The notes beneath the pieces are model-generated. The model did not search any database. It was not told the origin of the DNA and worked only from the letters and a program-made list of their open reading frames with translations. Positions 14,101 through 30,240 of a stretch of DNA of 64,000 bases are shown here, piece by piece. Each line of letters opens with the position of its first letter. Positions within the stretch are counted from its first letter, which is position 1. The position numbers and the translations under genes were made by a program. The stretch comes from Nymphaea colorata (Eukaryota > Streptophyta > Magnoliopsida > Nymphaeales > Nymphaeaceae), in NCBI RefSeq assembly GCF_008831285.2, contig NC_045148.1, positions 7,073,001 through 7,137,000 of the forward strand, given 5' to 3'.

Positions 14101-17100
14101 TAGTGGAAAAACCCTATGTGGCTGAATCATGTACAAAATCCTTATGTCTTCTTCTTCCTCTTTTTGTTTCTTCTCCTGGTGTATTGGGTGAGAGAGAGGA
14201 AGCCTCCTTCCTAACATGAAATCCCATGTTTATATGAGATGTGTTGAGAATAAGGTTTTTATCTGTGATGTTATACTGAGGTTGTAGCTCTGTTGCTGTT
14301 ATTTTATTATATTTTGTTTTTCGTTTAATGTTCACGTCAATACTTTGGCTTCTTTTCTGAGTAATAAATTAAACGAAATGTTGCTCGTTTTCATACATGG
14401 AACTTGGAAGGTTGTTATTTGCGAATGTGTGTTTTTACACTAAATGAAACAGCATTTCGTTATCACTCGGACAAGTTGACTGAGAGTTAGTAGGTGGAGA
14501 ACTTTTATAGTGCTCCAATTAAATAAAGGCTATGGGAAATGATTGAGAACATAGGAGATTTTCAACTTCACATCATATTTAGCATTAATGTGTCTAGTTG
14601 CGTTATTTATAGCTAAATATATAAATAAGTATTTTCCATGCTCTTTAATAATTCCCAGCTTATTGGCTCCTTCTAAAACATTGTGCCGACAGATTCTCCT
14701 TTCATGCTACCAGTCTCAATGATCTAAGTTAGAGTTAAGCTTAGGTTGGACATGCGTGAAGACAAAGAGCACTTCTGCCTTTAGCAAAGAGATCTCCATG
14801 CCTTTAAAAAAAAAAAAAAGTTAATATGAATATGCATAAAATCTTATCCAGGAGTCCAATTCGCACTGATTTTTGCGTTTTCTCAACGGGATGACATCAA
14901 TACACCTAATTTTGTATGAAATGGTACTTGTATATATACTCTTTTTTTGAACCTTTACTCTGTGAAGTCTTTCCTATTTCCTTATTTATGTCTAAACCCA
15001 TTTTTCAACAAAGAGCAAAATATCCTCTTCACGAGATCTAGATTCTTCCTGTCGAGCATAGATTTTTTGACCTCAAAGATATATTTATATAACCATTTTG
15101 AGATTATACATTCGAACCTGATATGCCTCACTTTCTCCATCTTTTTTTCTTTTTTCTTTTTGTTTTTTACAACTGTGTCTCTATTCTACAACTGGTGAAT
15201 CTTAATTAGAGAAAGAGACTAGCTCAATTTCTTGTACACATAAACATATGTAGCGTTTACTAGAACGTATTGTAAGGGCAGGTGGATATGATCAGCATAA
15301 TGTGAACCAAAAGTTACACTAAAGTTTGCATAAGTAACTGCGAGACTTATATATGGCTAGTAGGGAGGAGGGTTGGTAAGCTCCAGTCTCGTTTCAAACG
15401 TGTCAATCGTACGTACTGTAAAAGTGAGGGGAAAAATCACTGATATGCAAATTGATGCATGGTGGCGACTTCATTCGGAGGCACCAAAAGCAGCCCCAAA
15501 TCCTTGAAGGAATGGGAAGAAGGGGATGCGCCAGCCTTCACTCGAGTGGTAGAATTAGCCTCACGCTCACCTGAAAACAACTAGAGTTGTATATGGCCGA
15601 CAAAGATCAACATGGCTCACTGTTGCATGCAGTTATAGGAGCAGCGGGGTCAGCTCCCTAACTCGAATCAATTCCTGGCAGTAATGTGAGCAAGGTGGAC
15701 AGCTGGTGGCAAAGTGGGTGGACATGGTGGGTGGTGATCGGTCAAGACTCTGGATCAAGTGATCCCCACCCAGTAGCGGTGTACCGTGAGCTTTTGCCTG
15801 GTAGTGTTCATTGTGCGCATAAAGCAGCGTTGTAGCTGGCCTGGCTTGCCTATAAATTCGTTAACCACTTACAAGGCAGACTCATCAAGTGGTTTCTGCA
15901 CTCTTTAGGAGGACTTCTCTCCCCTACCAAGAAAAATACAAACCTTCATTATGACAAGTTTGACGAAGCAAAATGCCTGCAAAATCATTTGCAGTATTCC
16001 ATCTCCTGCTCTTCTCTTCATAAAAGATTGAGAAATTTACAACTGATCAACTGGGGCATACATATTTATGAATAACTGAGAGAAGTAAACGCCTAAGTTG
16101 TTCAAATAATTCTCAGAAACAAATGGTCCATTCTTGCATGAAAAGTGTTTACATATACTATCAAAACTATATTACCTTCAATAAGTTAAGAAAATGTTTC
16201 CTAAAAGGTACATTTCGTGAATCATATTTCGCAAGTTAACTTCTCAGCAATTTCACTTCTTTCACATATATTCTTCCTCTGCCTTTTCTCTTTACAATGA
16301 GACTTAACAGATAAGTAAAAACGCGAGAAAAAACAATTATAAAAAGGATATAATGTGCATTAATTGTTAAGAATAAAAGTGCTTTTTATTAAGAACAGAA
16401 TGGTTATTTTACATGTGTCGGTGCTTTGAAGTTTTTCATGCATGAAGGGTGTGCTTATGAATTATTTTATAAATTCAGGCAGGCATCTGTACCGTCTCAA
16501 AGCTAACTAGATGCATTCGTAAATCAAAAGTTGAGTGGTTATTAAGAAAAAGGAAATTTGCTAGCTAGCGCAAGCTTGTTTCCGTGACGACCATGTCTCA
16601 TTCAGTTTTTAATGGGCACCTACCTCAGGGGACGTACCCAGGTCGGATTGAGATCAAGCAAGTCCATGAGCAACTATCAGACCGGGATTGCTCGAATCTG
16701 TGGCTGTCATGAAAGCGAAACCAGAAAATTGCTTTTGAATCTTGTGCATCCCTCTACGTTACCTTACTCCGAATGGTGCTTCTCATCATTAAAAACACTT
16801 CCATCCATTATGAATTTTATTTTTAGTTCTATAACAAATGAAAATATATATGTAACATCTGCCCTTGAGTACTGGAACTTAAGGATGTAGTAGTCCAGTT
16901 GGAAGCGATCCACTCGAGTTGAAGACATGACACAGGACAAGAAACTCGGAGAAGATGTAAAATTTCTATTTAATGCTGAAACCAGACTCTGCTTCCTGTG
17001 GGCTGAGAAAGTGGGGAGGAAAGGGGACCTCAAGAATTTTATCAATCACAGAATGAGAAGGGGGCTTCCCCTTTCTACATCAACAATAAAGAGAGGTTCA

Positions 17101-18507
17101 TGGTGCTTGCATGGACATCGACCAAAGACTTAACTCAATTACAACTCTCCCCGCTTGTCTGAGAAAAACTGCAACTTGCAAGCTTAACCATTATTGTTTC
17201 ACATTAAACAAATGTAATAAGCTCAGTGCTGCCAACAAAATCTGTGGTTCCCAGTTTTCAGCTAAAGTGCCGTCCAGTCCTGCCAAAACATGTGGTTCCA
17301 AGTTTTCAGCGAAAGTGCGGCTTGGAAGCACTTGAAAGACTTTAACTACTCTGCCACCTTGAAACTTGAAGTTGGTCATTCAAGTTGGTGATGGAGTAGA
17401 TATTAACTAGCATTTTTACTGCTTTTCGTTTCATTAAAGGATTGATGCAGTCATTTTGGCATAGCTAATCATTAGAAAGGATTGATGATCACCAGTAAGA
17501 ATTTTGTGCTTCCTTTTAGTGTCTCTGTGTGGGTAATGTTGTCTATTCAGTTGTCATTGTCAAATTTACTTATTTTGCAACTTTCAGTATAATAAAGCTT
17601 CTTCATTGACTCAAGTGCTCGGTAAGTTGCATTCCTTTTCCTACTTAATTTCTCTTTCATCTTTCAATATAAATGCTTTATCATCTTCCTTAAGTATTAC
17701 CTCAACGATCGATTTCATTCTGTTTGAAAAGCAAATTTTCCAACTTGATTTCATTTTTCTGCACATAAAGCTTTCGTGTTAGTCATTGACAAGATAGTTC
17801 GAAACTTCTATCTTTAAAATAGCAAATTAATCTGACGCAGTTCTCTCATCTTCTCTGGAAGTGCACAATTTGGCCACTTTCTGACTTTGTCTTTCCTCAT
17901 GGCATGCAGAATCTTTCTCAGTTGTTGTCTGTCACCAGTGTACGCATGATCCATTAAGATGATGATCTGTTCAAGGTGGTCAGTAGTTCAAATAATAGCT
18001 GTCAAAGCGGTGCTGAGTTGAACTAGTCACTCAGTCACTGTCCGAGTCTTGTAAAGAAATGGTTCATAGCTCTGGATTAAACAGGCTTCAATTCCAAAAC
18101 AAATCTCAAACTAATCATGACTCCGGCCCGTTCAACTCATGTGCAATCCGAGTATGTACCGGTATTTAGGTCGTCAGTTAAAAACTAAGCATTTGAACCC
18201 ATGAAATGGCTTGGAAGTTCAAAATCATGCGCTGAGTTGGTTCATTGTTTTTAATGTTCAACTGAATAAATGCATACTTTTCAGAAAATCATTTGGGTGG
18301 CTCTGTTAAATTTTTAAGCATAGAAAAAGTACAAGAAAAGAAAAATCCTGAGTCATCTTAGTTGTCTAGGCTAACCTTGTCATGAGCTTGATTTTAGAGG
18401 AAAATTTTCTGGGTGTTGCCAGACTACAGTTTAAATGATGCTCTTCTCTTCTACCCTAGTCTTTTTCTTCATAAATAGCTCGATACCCGCCTAACTTATA
18501 TGCACCC

Positions 18508-18510
<3 letters not shown>
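10071..18510. other. long intergenic stretch without recognised genes
   Basis: Both strands were read without finding a recognisable protein domain, RNA gene or transposon terminus. It contains a (TG)n run at about 11150-11182, poly-T tracts, and a 179-codon open frame at 12128-12667 that resembles no family I know and has no codon structure suggesting selection. A short stretch around 15520-15570 resembles 8845-8885 (CCTTCACT and CTCACGCTCACCTG versus CTCTCGCTCACCTG). The region separates the divergent RING-H2 genes. Confidence 0.5.

Positions 18511-18563
<53 letters not shown>
18511..18563. repeat. (TA)n microsatellite
   Basis: An uninterrupted TA run of roughly 26 units. Confidence 0.92.
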
Positions 18564-18565
<2 letters not shown>

Positions 18566-19565
18566 CAAAGCTTCTCAAGGCAAAACAAGTGGGCTTACTA
18601 GGTGGTCTGTATGCCAACTTAGGACCATTATCACTAATCCCATGGCCACCAGATTGTGACAATCAGCACCTATAACACTAATTGCTTAAATCAAGATAAT
18701 GTATGCATGCGGTCCACTGAGTTTGTGTTTATTACATTCCAACTGCAATGCATGCATTTATTATCGCACATATCCATCTCCAATGATCATGTCATTATCT
18801 TATTTCTTTAATCAAGAAGTAGACAGAACGAGAGGGCGGTCAAGATTATCCAGGAACAACGAGCTTCACGAATTTTTAGTGGTTACGCAGCACTTTCAAG
18901 ACTCTTTGGGTCCAGTTTTTCCTGCAGCATTAAAGGCCTAAACAACATGTATAACAAACAATGAACATGTAAAGAAAGACAGAAAGCTTTGAATGACATG
19001 ACTACGGGGACCAACACAAGTTGCTTTATAAATAGACGTTGAAACTGGGACCGTTATCTATGGTTACATGTTTCATGTACGAACATAGAAAAAAGTAGTA
19101 GTTTGGAGAAGAAGTCCAAGAAAAGGGAATCAAGACAAGATGAATGTTGGGAATCAGAAGGAACTTTTACACTGTAAAAGTCAATTTTGAATATCTCAGG
19201 AAGGTCGTTACTGAACGACAATAATGTACAGTGTACTCTTCCTGCTGCTATAAATGCAACTTTTGCTCACTTTTCCATAAGACAAGGCAGGCAGAGCTTC
19301 CCCAACCATTGTCTTGGAATTCTTTTTCCTTCTGTCCTTTCTTCTTTGCATTACCGATTCTGTCGTACATCTTCTTGCCTTCTTAGAATTATAGGGACTG
19401 TCTGCACTGCGTTGCCCTTAGATCAGTTTCAGCCAAAATATCTGGAAATTCTGATCTGTTATTCCCACTCAAATTTTCTTGAGATCGGCTTTTCAGTTTT
19501 CAGGTGGATCAGTAAGAAGAGTGCCGGGCACAAGACACATTACTGATTTCACCATATCAGTCGAG
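18564..19565. other. upstream flank of the plus-strand RING-H2 gene
   Basis: The stretch should include the promoter and 5' UTR of the gene with its ATG at 19566. A TATAAATA motif occurs at about 19026-19034 and another TATAAAT at about 19250; neither can be proven as a promoter from sequence alone. Confidence 0.3.
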
Positions 19566-22761
<3,196 letters not shown>

Positions 22762-23042
22762 GTCCTGCAATTCTCCTGCTCTACATGATGGAGTCAATTT
22801 CAACAGCTTGCAGTGGCTGGACTTGGAGTTGCAAGAGTACAATCTTTAGCATCTCTAACTGGAGGCTTCGGGATAAAATTTGTCACTTCAAGTCCTCTTC
22901 TAATGGGAAGTCAAGCATGGACCAGAATTGGTCTGTTTGCTTTCATACACCAGAAGAAATTTGCATTGTTCGTGGAAAGATTGCCTAGGCCTGCTAAACT
23001 ACAACAAATAACGATGGTATCACATAGTTTTGAGATTCAAAA

Positions 23043-23092
23043 CGTGAAGCGTAGTCTTCTAAACCGACGTGAAGCGTAGTCTTCTAAACCGT
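23043..23092 (+). repeat. 25-bp tandem duplication
   Basis: The unit beginning ACGTGAAGCGTAGTCTTC occurs twice head to tail, about 280 bases after the RING-H2 stop codon and probably in or near its 3' UTR. Confidence 0.85.
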
Positions 23093-23325
23093 ATTTATCG
23101 GGACAAGTGATACATTTGACAGAGATATTTATATGCAGAAAAAAGGGTCTTTTCTTCTGTAAAAGGCAATTACTTGTTGCCTTAATGGTTGTAATATATG
23201 AACGGTTTAAACACTAATTGAGAAAGAAATATTATACATATACTTTGCATATATACTTTGCATATATGGACATAACATGCTGCAAACTTGTGACTCTACT
23301 TTCACATAGAGACCAACAAGTTTAT

Positions 23326-23551
23326 GGGTGACCGGGGTTTTGGTGCCTCAAGTCGAAACCCCTACCTAACCATTTATCTTCTTACGGTACAAGGTCTGCT
23401 TTCGGTGTCTCAAGGTGTCGTTTTTGTCGTTTTTCAATGGGTGACTGGGGTTTTGGTGCCTCAAGTCGAAACCCCTACCTAACTATTTATCTTTTTAGGG
23501 TACAAGGTCTGCTTTCGGTGTCTCAAGGTGTCGTTTTTGTCGTTCTTCAAC
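23326..23551 (+). repeat. 113-bp tandem duplication
   Basis: The unit starting GGGTGACCGGGGTTTTGGTG (23326-23438) is repeated at 23439-23551 with only a few changes, so the duplication is recent. It has no coding frame. Confidence 0.9.
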
Positions 23552-24239
23552 TTGCACATCAGTCACTTTCTTATTTACAATATAGTTAATGTCATAAAGC
23601 TTCAAAATAGAAACTAGTTCTTGTATCCACCATTGTATCAACCCCCTTGGGGATACATAGAAACCAACATGTCATAAACGTGTTTTTGTAGTTGCAGCTT
23701 TTGTGATCTGTTTCTCAGTAAAATTGTTTGAAACAAATTGTTCTCCATATGATCGACTGGTCATCTGTCATTTTGCAGTAAGAGATGCTATAGTTTTCAG
23801 CTTTTTAATGTTATTTTTTGAGATGAACGTAACATCAAGGAGTGCATTCATGCCGCTGCAAAAATTTGGTGAAGAGAGCACAAGCTCCAAAGGAGAAGAC
23901 TGTCGGATTTTTTTGCTTTACCTTTCGTGGAAAACTCTCCCTTATCTTATCATGGGAATCGGTGGTACCTGCTTCACAAAAGTAGTGGAAGGGCACAGAA
24001 AAGAGGGTGGGTTATATACGCCACATTCATGTATGTAATTTTATGCATCATTTTATTAAAAAAAAAACCTATAATTAATACAAAAAGAAACTTTTTGTAA
24101 GGATAAAAACAAAACTGTAAAAAAAAATGAAGATTCAATAAAAATAAAAGTAAAATTTGTTAGTTTCGTATATGCATATTAATATGACCAATATATCCAT
24201 ATTAACATAAAAAACCATCTTTGTTTTTTTGTTTTGCTT

Positions 24240-24800
24240 ATAGTTTTATCTCATTATTTAATAAATATTTTCTTATCTCATAAACATTATTTCATACTTA
24301 TCTTGAGTGTTATTTCATACATCCATTCATTATCTTATAAATATTCTATAATCTCATAAATATTATCTCATGCTTTTACATTTCCTCTATTATGTCATTA
24401 TCTCATAAATTTTTTGTTATCTCATAAACATTATTTTATACTTATATTTTGGTGTTATCTTATATTTTCGTTCATATATTATCTTATTATCTCTTAAATA
24501 TATTATTATCTCATAAACATTACCTCATACTTATATTTAGCGTTATTTCATGCATTTGTTTATTATATCATTATTTATCTCATAAACATTATCTCATACT
24601 TATTTTTGGTGTTATCTCATATATTTATTTGTTTATTATTTCATACATCTTTTGTTATCTCATGAACATTATCCCATATTTGTTTGTATTTCATACACAT
24701 TTGTTATCTCATACATATGCATATATAACGTTTAGGCATAAAGTAAATATACATGTTGTCAGTAGGCTCCACCCAAAGCATATGCGGGTGGCGTATGTAA
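24240..24800 (+). repeat. degenerate tandem repeats (TTATCTCATAAACATTAT type), copy 1
   Basis: Variants of TATCTCATAAACATTATCTC recur about every 50-60 bases. The block ends with ATATATAACGTTTAGGCAT and a stretch that matches the end of a related block at 36660-37010 (GCATATGTAATGTTTGGACAT). The shared tail suggests a dispersed element carrying the internal repeats rather than a simple satellite. Confidence 0.65.
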
Positions 24801-24879
24801 CTTAGTCTCCCCAATGTGTGACACAATTTTCAAGTATTTTTATTTTGCTCATTGCTATTCATATTTTAAAAAGTTGTTT

Positions 24880-25129
24880 GAATATCTTGTTTTTTTTATA
24901 TATATATAAAAGCAGTAAACTGCATTAACTAACTATAGCACGAGATCGAGCTACATCAATCATAACCTCATCTCCTGAAGTCATGTTTATGATTTCTTAC
25001 TAAAAGAATTTACACTCTTGAATATCTTGTTTTTTTTTTATATAAAAGTGATTTAAAACTGCATTAACTAACTATAGCACAAGTGGAGCTACACCAATCA
25101 TAACCTCATCTCCCTAAGTCATGTTTTTA
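24880..25129 (+). repeat. 140-bp tandem duplication
   Basis: GAATATCTTG followed by a T run, then AACTGCATTAACTAACTATA and a stretch ending AACCTCATCTCC, occurs at 24880-25019 and again from 25020. The second copy is shorter at its right end. Confidence 0.8.
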
Positions 25130-25652
25130 CAAGTCATCTTCTCCAATCAAATATGATAGTAAATATTTAATTTTTTTAATTAATAACGCCTTAGTCCATC
25201 TCATATGGGAACATGTATGGAGCCTAATTCCGATCCTTTATATCTTAGGCTTTCTGAAAAAACTGTTTTTGATAAACACTGGTTAAGACCATAGTTGGTA
25301 AAGTGCGATACTTTCCATGACCTTTAATTTGCAACGCGACGCAAACGGGGAACTCGCCGAGCGCAAGCGCGCTGGGATTCTGGAAAAATTGTGGAATGGA
25401 GTTGTTCAAGATTGATGCAAACAGGCAACAAACGTCTTTTGAGTATCTTTCCACGAGTTTCTTGGTCCGTCGAATGCCGAGAGTATCAGGGATGAACGGG
25501 GGGTGTGTTTTTCGCTCTGCAATACGTTGGATTGGAGAGCATCCGCGGTATCGGTGACGGAGATACGAATTGTTCACTTCGCGCGAAATTCCGGCTTCCA
25601 AACTGAGAATCTCCCGACATGATAACAAGTCAACCAGAGGACTGGCCGGAAA
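25130..25652. other. upstream flank of the PPR gene
   Basis: The stretch contains the expected promoter and 5' UTR of the PPR gene. GC content rises from about 25310 towards the start codon. A 127-codon open frame runs on the opposite strand at 25245-25628, with no recognisable domain. Confidence 0.4.
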
Positions 25653-27650
25653 ATGGCCGGAGAAGCATCGAAATTCCGGCGGTTATTGAAGAGATGCCAG
25701 GGAATCGCCGAACTGAAACAAATTCATGCCCATTTCATCCTATCTCCTCATCCTCAACCCCTAAACATGGCCACCCTTATCGCTCAGCTATACATCAATT
25801 GCGGCGTGGCCTATCTCGACCACGCCGTTGGGATCCTCCGTCAGGTTCCTAATCCGAGTCTCTACCTCTACAATGTTGTTATGAGAGGGTATTCAGAAAG
25901 CAGAATCCCCTTCAAAACCATCCTTTTCTTCAAGGAGATGGTTGGTAGCGCCTTGAAACCGGATAACTTCACGTACCCATTTGTATTGAAGTCTTGCACT
26001 CGTTCATTTGCATTGACGGAAGGCATTCAGATACACGGATTTGTGATAAAGACAGGGTTTGATGGTGATGGTTTTGTTCATAACACGTTGATGAACATGT
26101 ATGCTGCGACTGGTGAAGTTGATACATGTGAGAAGCTGTTCAATTCTTCTAGTTTTAGAGATTCGGTATCTTGGAACACCATGATGCTGTCGTATGCCCG
26201 TAGCAATCGCCCGTTGTATGCTTTTGAATTGTTCAAAATGATGAAATGTGACAAGATTTCTGCTCCTAATCAAATTACCATGGTCACGCTTTTGGGGGTC
26301 TGTTCTCAGCTACGGAGATTGGATCTCGGCAAATGGGTTCACGGCATGATAGAATTGGAGAAAATTGAGTACAATCTGGTTTTAGAAACTGCTCTTGTCA
26401 ATATGTACTCAAAATGCGGAGAAGTCGATATTGCTCGACACCTGTTTGATAAAATGTCTGTGAGGAATGTTGCATCATGGAATGCGATGATTTCCGGCTA
26501 CGCACGGAATGGACAGCCAAATAATGGATTAATCCTTTTTGACTTGATGAAAGATTGTGGATTGATGCCTAATGAAATTACCATGTTATCGGTGGTTTCA
26601 TGTTGCACCCAATTGAGGGATATTGAGATGGGTAACATGGTTTTGGATTATATGCGCAGCCAGAATATTGTACTGTGTAAGAATTTGCAGAATGCACTGG
26701 TTGATATGTATGCAAAATGTGAAGATATGGAGTCAGCTAAGAAATTGTTTGATGAAATGAAAGAAAGAGATCAAATTTCGTGGGCTTCCTTAATTGGGGG
26801 ATATGTTCGCTCTAGCAGATTCAATGAAGCTATACAGGCTTTCCAGCAAATGCAGTTAAGCAATGCAAAACCTGACGCAGTCACTTTGATCAATTTGCTT
26901 AAATTGTGTTCTGATCTGGCTGCCTTGGATCTTGGCAGATGGGTGCATTTTTACATGGATAGAAACAAAATATCTGACCTATACTTGAACACTGCTCTCA
27001 TAGACATGTATTGCAAATGTGGAAATGTAGCAGATGCAATTGACGTTTTCAACAGAATGCCAACAAAGAATGCCATGTCATGGACAGCAATTATATCAGG
27101 ACTTGGGTTGAATGGCTGCAACCAGCAAGCTCTCAAATTTTTTGCTGAGATGCAAAGGGAAGCCATGGTTAGACCAGATGAAATCACGTTCATTACAGTC
27201 TTGGCCGCTTGTAGTCATGCTGGTTTGGTCGAGCAAGGGTATCACTACTTCCACATGATGACAGAATCCTACGGGATTGAGCCAACAGTTGAGCACTATG
27301 GTTGCATGGTTGATCTTCTGGGACGAGCAGGATTAGTACAAGAAGCACAAAAAATGGTGCAAAAGATGCCCATGAAGCCTAGTGCTTCTGTGTTGGGGTC
27401 ACTGTTAAACTCATGTAAAATTCATGGACAGTTTAAGATAGCTGAGGAAGTTGTGAAATATATTCAAGAAACAGGAAGTATTGTTGGTGCAACTTATGTG
27501 ACTTGCTCTAATATATATGCTGATGCTATGTTGTGGGAGGACGTTTACAGACTAAGAAAGGATATGCAGATTTCTGGGGTGGAGAAGATACCAGGAGGTA
27601 GCTTAGTTGGTTTAGATAGCGGTGTTCAAGAATTTCTTTGTGGGAGATGA
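25653..27650 (+). CDS. pentatricopeptide repeat protein, PLS subfamily with E domain
   Basis: One intronless frame encodes 665 aa. PLS-type PPR motifs follow each other from about residue 67 to 545, with the hallmark strings VSWNTMMLSYAR, NVASWNAMISGYARNG, ISWASLIGGYVRS and MSWTAIISGL, each preceded by an N-A-L-V/I-D-M-Y-x-K-C type helix. The E domain starts near residue 555 (EHYGCMVDLLGRAG). Such proteins bind RNA in mitochondria or plastids, usually for C-to-U editing or other RNA processing. The N-terminus enters the first repeat within about 10 residues, so a clear transit peptide is not seen. The protein stops at VQEFLCGR, where relatives continue into an E+ motif; removing one base near 27640 would extend the frame by about 15 codons, so an old frameshift at the C-terminus is possible. 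No DYW domain follows. Confidence 0.93.
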   Translation: MAGEASKFRRLLKRCQGIAELKQIHAHFILSPHPQPLNMATLIAQLYINCGVAYLDHAVGILRQVPNPSLYLYNVVMRGYSESRIPFKTILFFKEMVGSALKPDNFTYPFVLKSCTRSFALTEGIQIHGFVIKTGFDGDGFVHNTLMNMYAATGEVDTCEKLFNSSSFRDSVSWNTMMLSYARSNRPLYAFELFKMMKCDKISAPNQITMVTLLGVCSQLRRLDLGKWVHGMIELEKIEYNLVLETALVNMYSKCGEVDIARHLFDKMSVRNVASWNAMISGYARNGQPNNGLILFDLMKDCGLMPNEITMLSVVSCCTQLRDIEMGNMVLDYMRSQNIVLCKNLQNALVDMYAKCEDMESAKKLFDEMKERDQISWASLIGGYVRSSRFNEAIQAFQQMQLSNAKPDAVTLINLLKLCSDLAALDLGRWVHFYMDRNKISDLYLNTALIDMYCKCGNVADAIDVFNRMPTKNAMSWTAIISGLGLNGCNQQALKFFAEMQREAMVRPDEITFITVLAACSHAGLVEQGYHYFHMMTESYGIEPTVEHYGCMVDLLGRAGLVQEAQKMVQKMPMKPSASVLGSLLNSCKIHGQFKIAEEVVKYIQETGSIVGATYVTCSNIYADAMLWEDVYRLRKDMQISGVEKIPGGSLVGLDSGVQEFLCGR

Positions 27651-30240
27651 AAGCTTTGTAGAAGTTATGGCACGTGGATACAGCTGAAGACATGGGGACA
27701 AAACCATTTATTTGAAAATTCCAGCTTAGATAATTTCCATATCAAAAGGATATGGAGATTTCACCCACTTGGCTTAAAGATGAAGTATAAGAGGATTTTG
27801 GAAACGTTATTAAGAATGGTGGGTGAAAGGTGAGGCGTTTAAGTGTCTGCACATGCATCTTGTTAGTCATTCTGAAAAGTGTAATTATTTTAGCAGTTGC
27901 AGTGCCTATTGTGCTTGCACTTTGCAAATGTTTTAACATGATGACTGACTTTTCAGTACAGAAGAGAACTGATTTGAACCCTCATTTGAGTGACTATTGA
28001 GGTAAGCGTCAATGAAGATAAGAGACAGTGGGATAAGTACTTTTGTCTTCCGTACTCATACAATCGGTCCTGGTTCTAGTGCACCCAAAAGTCAACCTTG
28101 GTATATTGGTTCAGTATATTGTTTTCCTATCCTCTGCTAAGCAGCATCAACTTTCTATCCTGGAAACTGTGAAGATGATGTCCAGCTTCAGGGGAATTCT
28201 TCGTAGGCAGTCCGAGCTCAGGCGTGTAAAGATCTCTTTAATGTCATTTGGCACCATGCTTCTTTTTTCAGCAGGACTTATGTCGGATGCTCTTATGTAT
28301 GAGAAGGTGCATGTTTCAGAGGCCAGCATGAGAGGGTTTAACATAATTTATTTGTTGTGGCTCTTCTAAGGCCTTTGTTGTTTCTTCATAACTTGTTAAT
28401 TATGCATTTAGAAAATTGCACATATCCCACCCCGACCTCATAATCAAATTATGTTCACTGTTTCATAGAGCCAACATTAGATTCATGACCATCATCAGGC
28501 ATTATAAGGGATGAAGTTTATCTCTTACTACATTTGATAATGACTCATTGACCCAGTTCCTTGCATTGACCACCTTTCCATTCACGATCCTTATTCAATC
28601 TGTATTGGTATGTGGAATTTTCTATATCTGTACCTTCCACCTCGAAGTTGCATTTTGGCATTTCTGTGGTCAGGCTTTTTAAATATTTTCTGAAGACCAC
28701 GAATTTTGATGCCAAGAGTTAAGCGTTTAACAATTGTAATGTCTAAAGATGCACATGGAGCATAGACATGCAAAGAGGAGTATATTTGATACAACACAAA
28801 GCAAAGGCATATTGAAGAAGGACAAGGTGCAGCTGTGCCTAATAGCGCATGATTCTCTTACACACGGTCGACGCACTCATACTCCCCTACACATTCCTTT
28901 TTCCTCTGGAAGTGACACATTCATCATGCCCTAAACTCTCACATGCTCGTATTCTCTCTTTCCAAAGTTGTCTAAAAGAAAGGTGAAACGTGCTGGTTTT
29001 GCAGCTAGTTGTACTCTGGATGCTTTCTTTGATTTGCATTAGGACCCACACAACATGGTTTTGTGGTTTCTCTTTTTATAGTCTGAGTTCTTACATGGTC
29101 AGTTTTATTTCATTTTCGCCGTCATTATGTTCCTCTATATCCTCTATTCAGTAAAGGAATTTAGTTTTAAGTTTAGGTAACCAATGTCATGCCAAACGGA
29201 AACACCTTGAAGAAGTAATGTCTGGACTACAAGGTCACTCCTCCTGAAGATTGGATGGGTAAAATCTTTTTGTAATTGATGGCAGCTTCAGTCTAGTTTG
29301 CAATGGTCAAGCACATGTTTGTGCAACGCTTGCAGAATCCTTCAAGCTGTATATTTGTCCTCTATATTTGCCCTATCATTGTTTATTGAACATGACAGAT
29401 AACTGGATACATCATTGCATATTCTAGGCGACCAGATGGAAATGTAGAATATCGGATGACATCTTTGTGGACGTTAACACAAGAAGGTTGGTTTACTTCA
29501 CTTTGTCTCAAAAGATCAAATAATTCACACATCAAACCATCATATACAGGTCAGCCTAGAGCTTTATTCAACAAATCACGCAAGCAGGACTTCCTTCATC
29601 CTTAGAGCGATAAAATTTAAATTTTCAAAAGCTCAAGGTGGTGCCATGCCCCTTGCCAGCCCCCCTTGGCTCCGCCCCTGGTTAGATAACTAGGGCTTCT
29701 GTGGTTCGAGCCTCACTTAGTATCAAGCAAGACACAGGGTACATTTTTGTCATTAATATTCATTAAAAATCTTAGAGATTATATTATCTGACTATCTTAG
29801 AACGTGATACCATGTCTTAAAATCTTAAATACATAACTGTTTCAAAGGGAAGCATATAGTCATCTGCACATGTGAGGTGTTATGAGTCGAGCTGACTATA
29901 TGTTTTTGGGTAATGGGGAACATAGGGTGCGAGAACACTGAAACTGTCATGGATCTGAACATTTGGACGGCCATAAGTTCAGCACCAGTGGTCAAATTTC
30001 AGGTGAAACGTCAGGAGCAATCTTATACTTAAACCCTTGTCCTGACCTCAATGGCCAAGGAAATTATTGGTTGGGCTTCTGTGAGCAAAAGCCAACTGTC
30101 GCCTGGCAACTTGGAAGAACAGAAACCTCTCCTACACAGGTAACCTATACCTTTTGAAGTATATCATTTGCGACTGCAGAATTAACTTCTGGGCCTCAAG
30201 GAAGCCAACTTAGCTTTATTTTGAGTGTTAAAAGACTTAT
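27651..30240. other. 3' flank of the PPR gene and unassigned sequence
   Basis: No gene is recognised. The stretch 29640-29690 (CCCCCTTGGCTCCGCCCCTG) belongs to a repeat family also seen near 47800, 53700 and 56390. An open frame at 29963-30157 ending near CACAGGTAA looks like an exon with a donor site (GNYWLGFCEQKPTVAWQLG) but cannot be assigned to a family with confidence. Confidence 0.4.

Noticed and set aside
25245-25628. 127-codon open frame on the minus strand, just upstream of the PPR gene
   Set aside because: No domain is recognised and it overlaps the likely promoter and leader of the PPR gene; kept only as flank.
28043-28369. 108-codon open frame downstream of the PPR gene
   Set aside because: No domain, and the sequence composition looks like 3' flank; no splice sites link it to anything.
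29963-30157. Exon-like frame with GNYWLGFCEQKP, considered as a neprosin-type (DUF239) C-terminal piece
   Set aside because: The similarity rests on a few residues, and the expected cysteines and preceding exons are absent.
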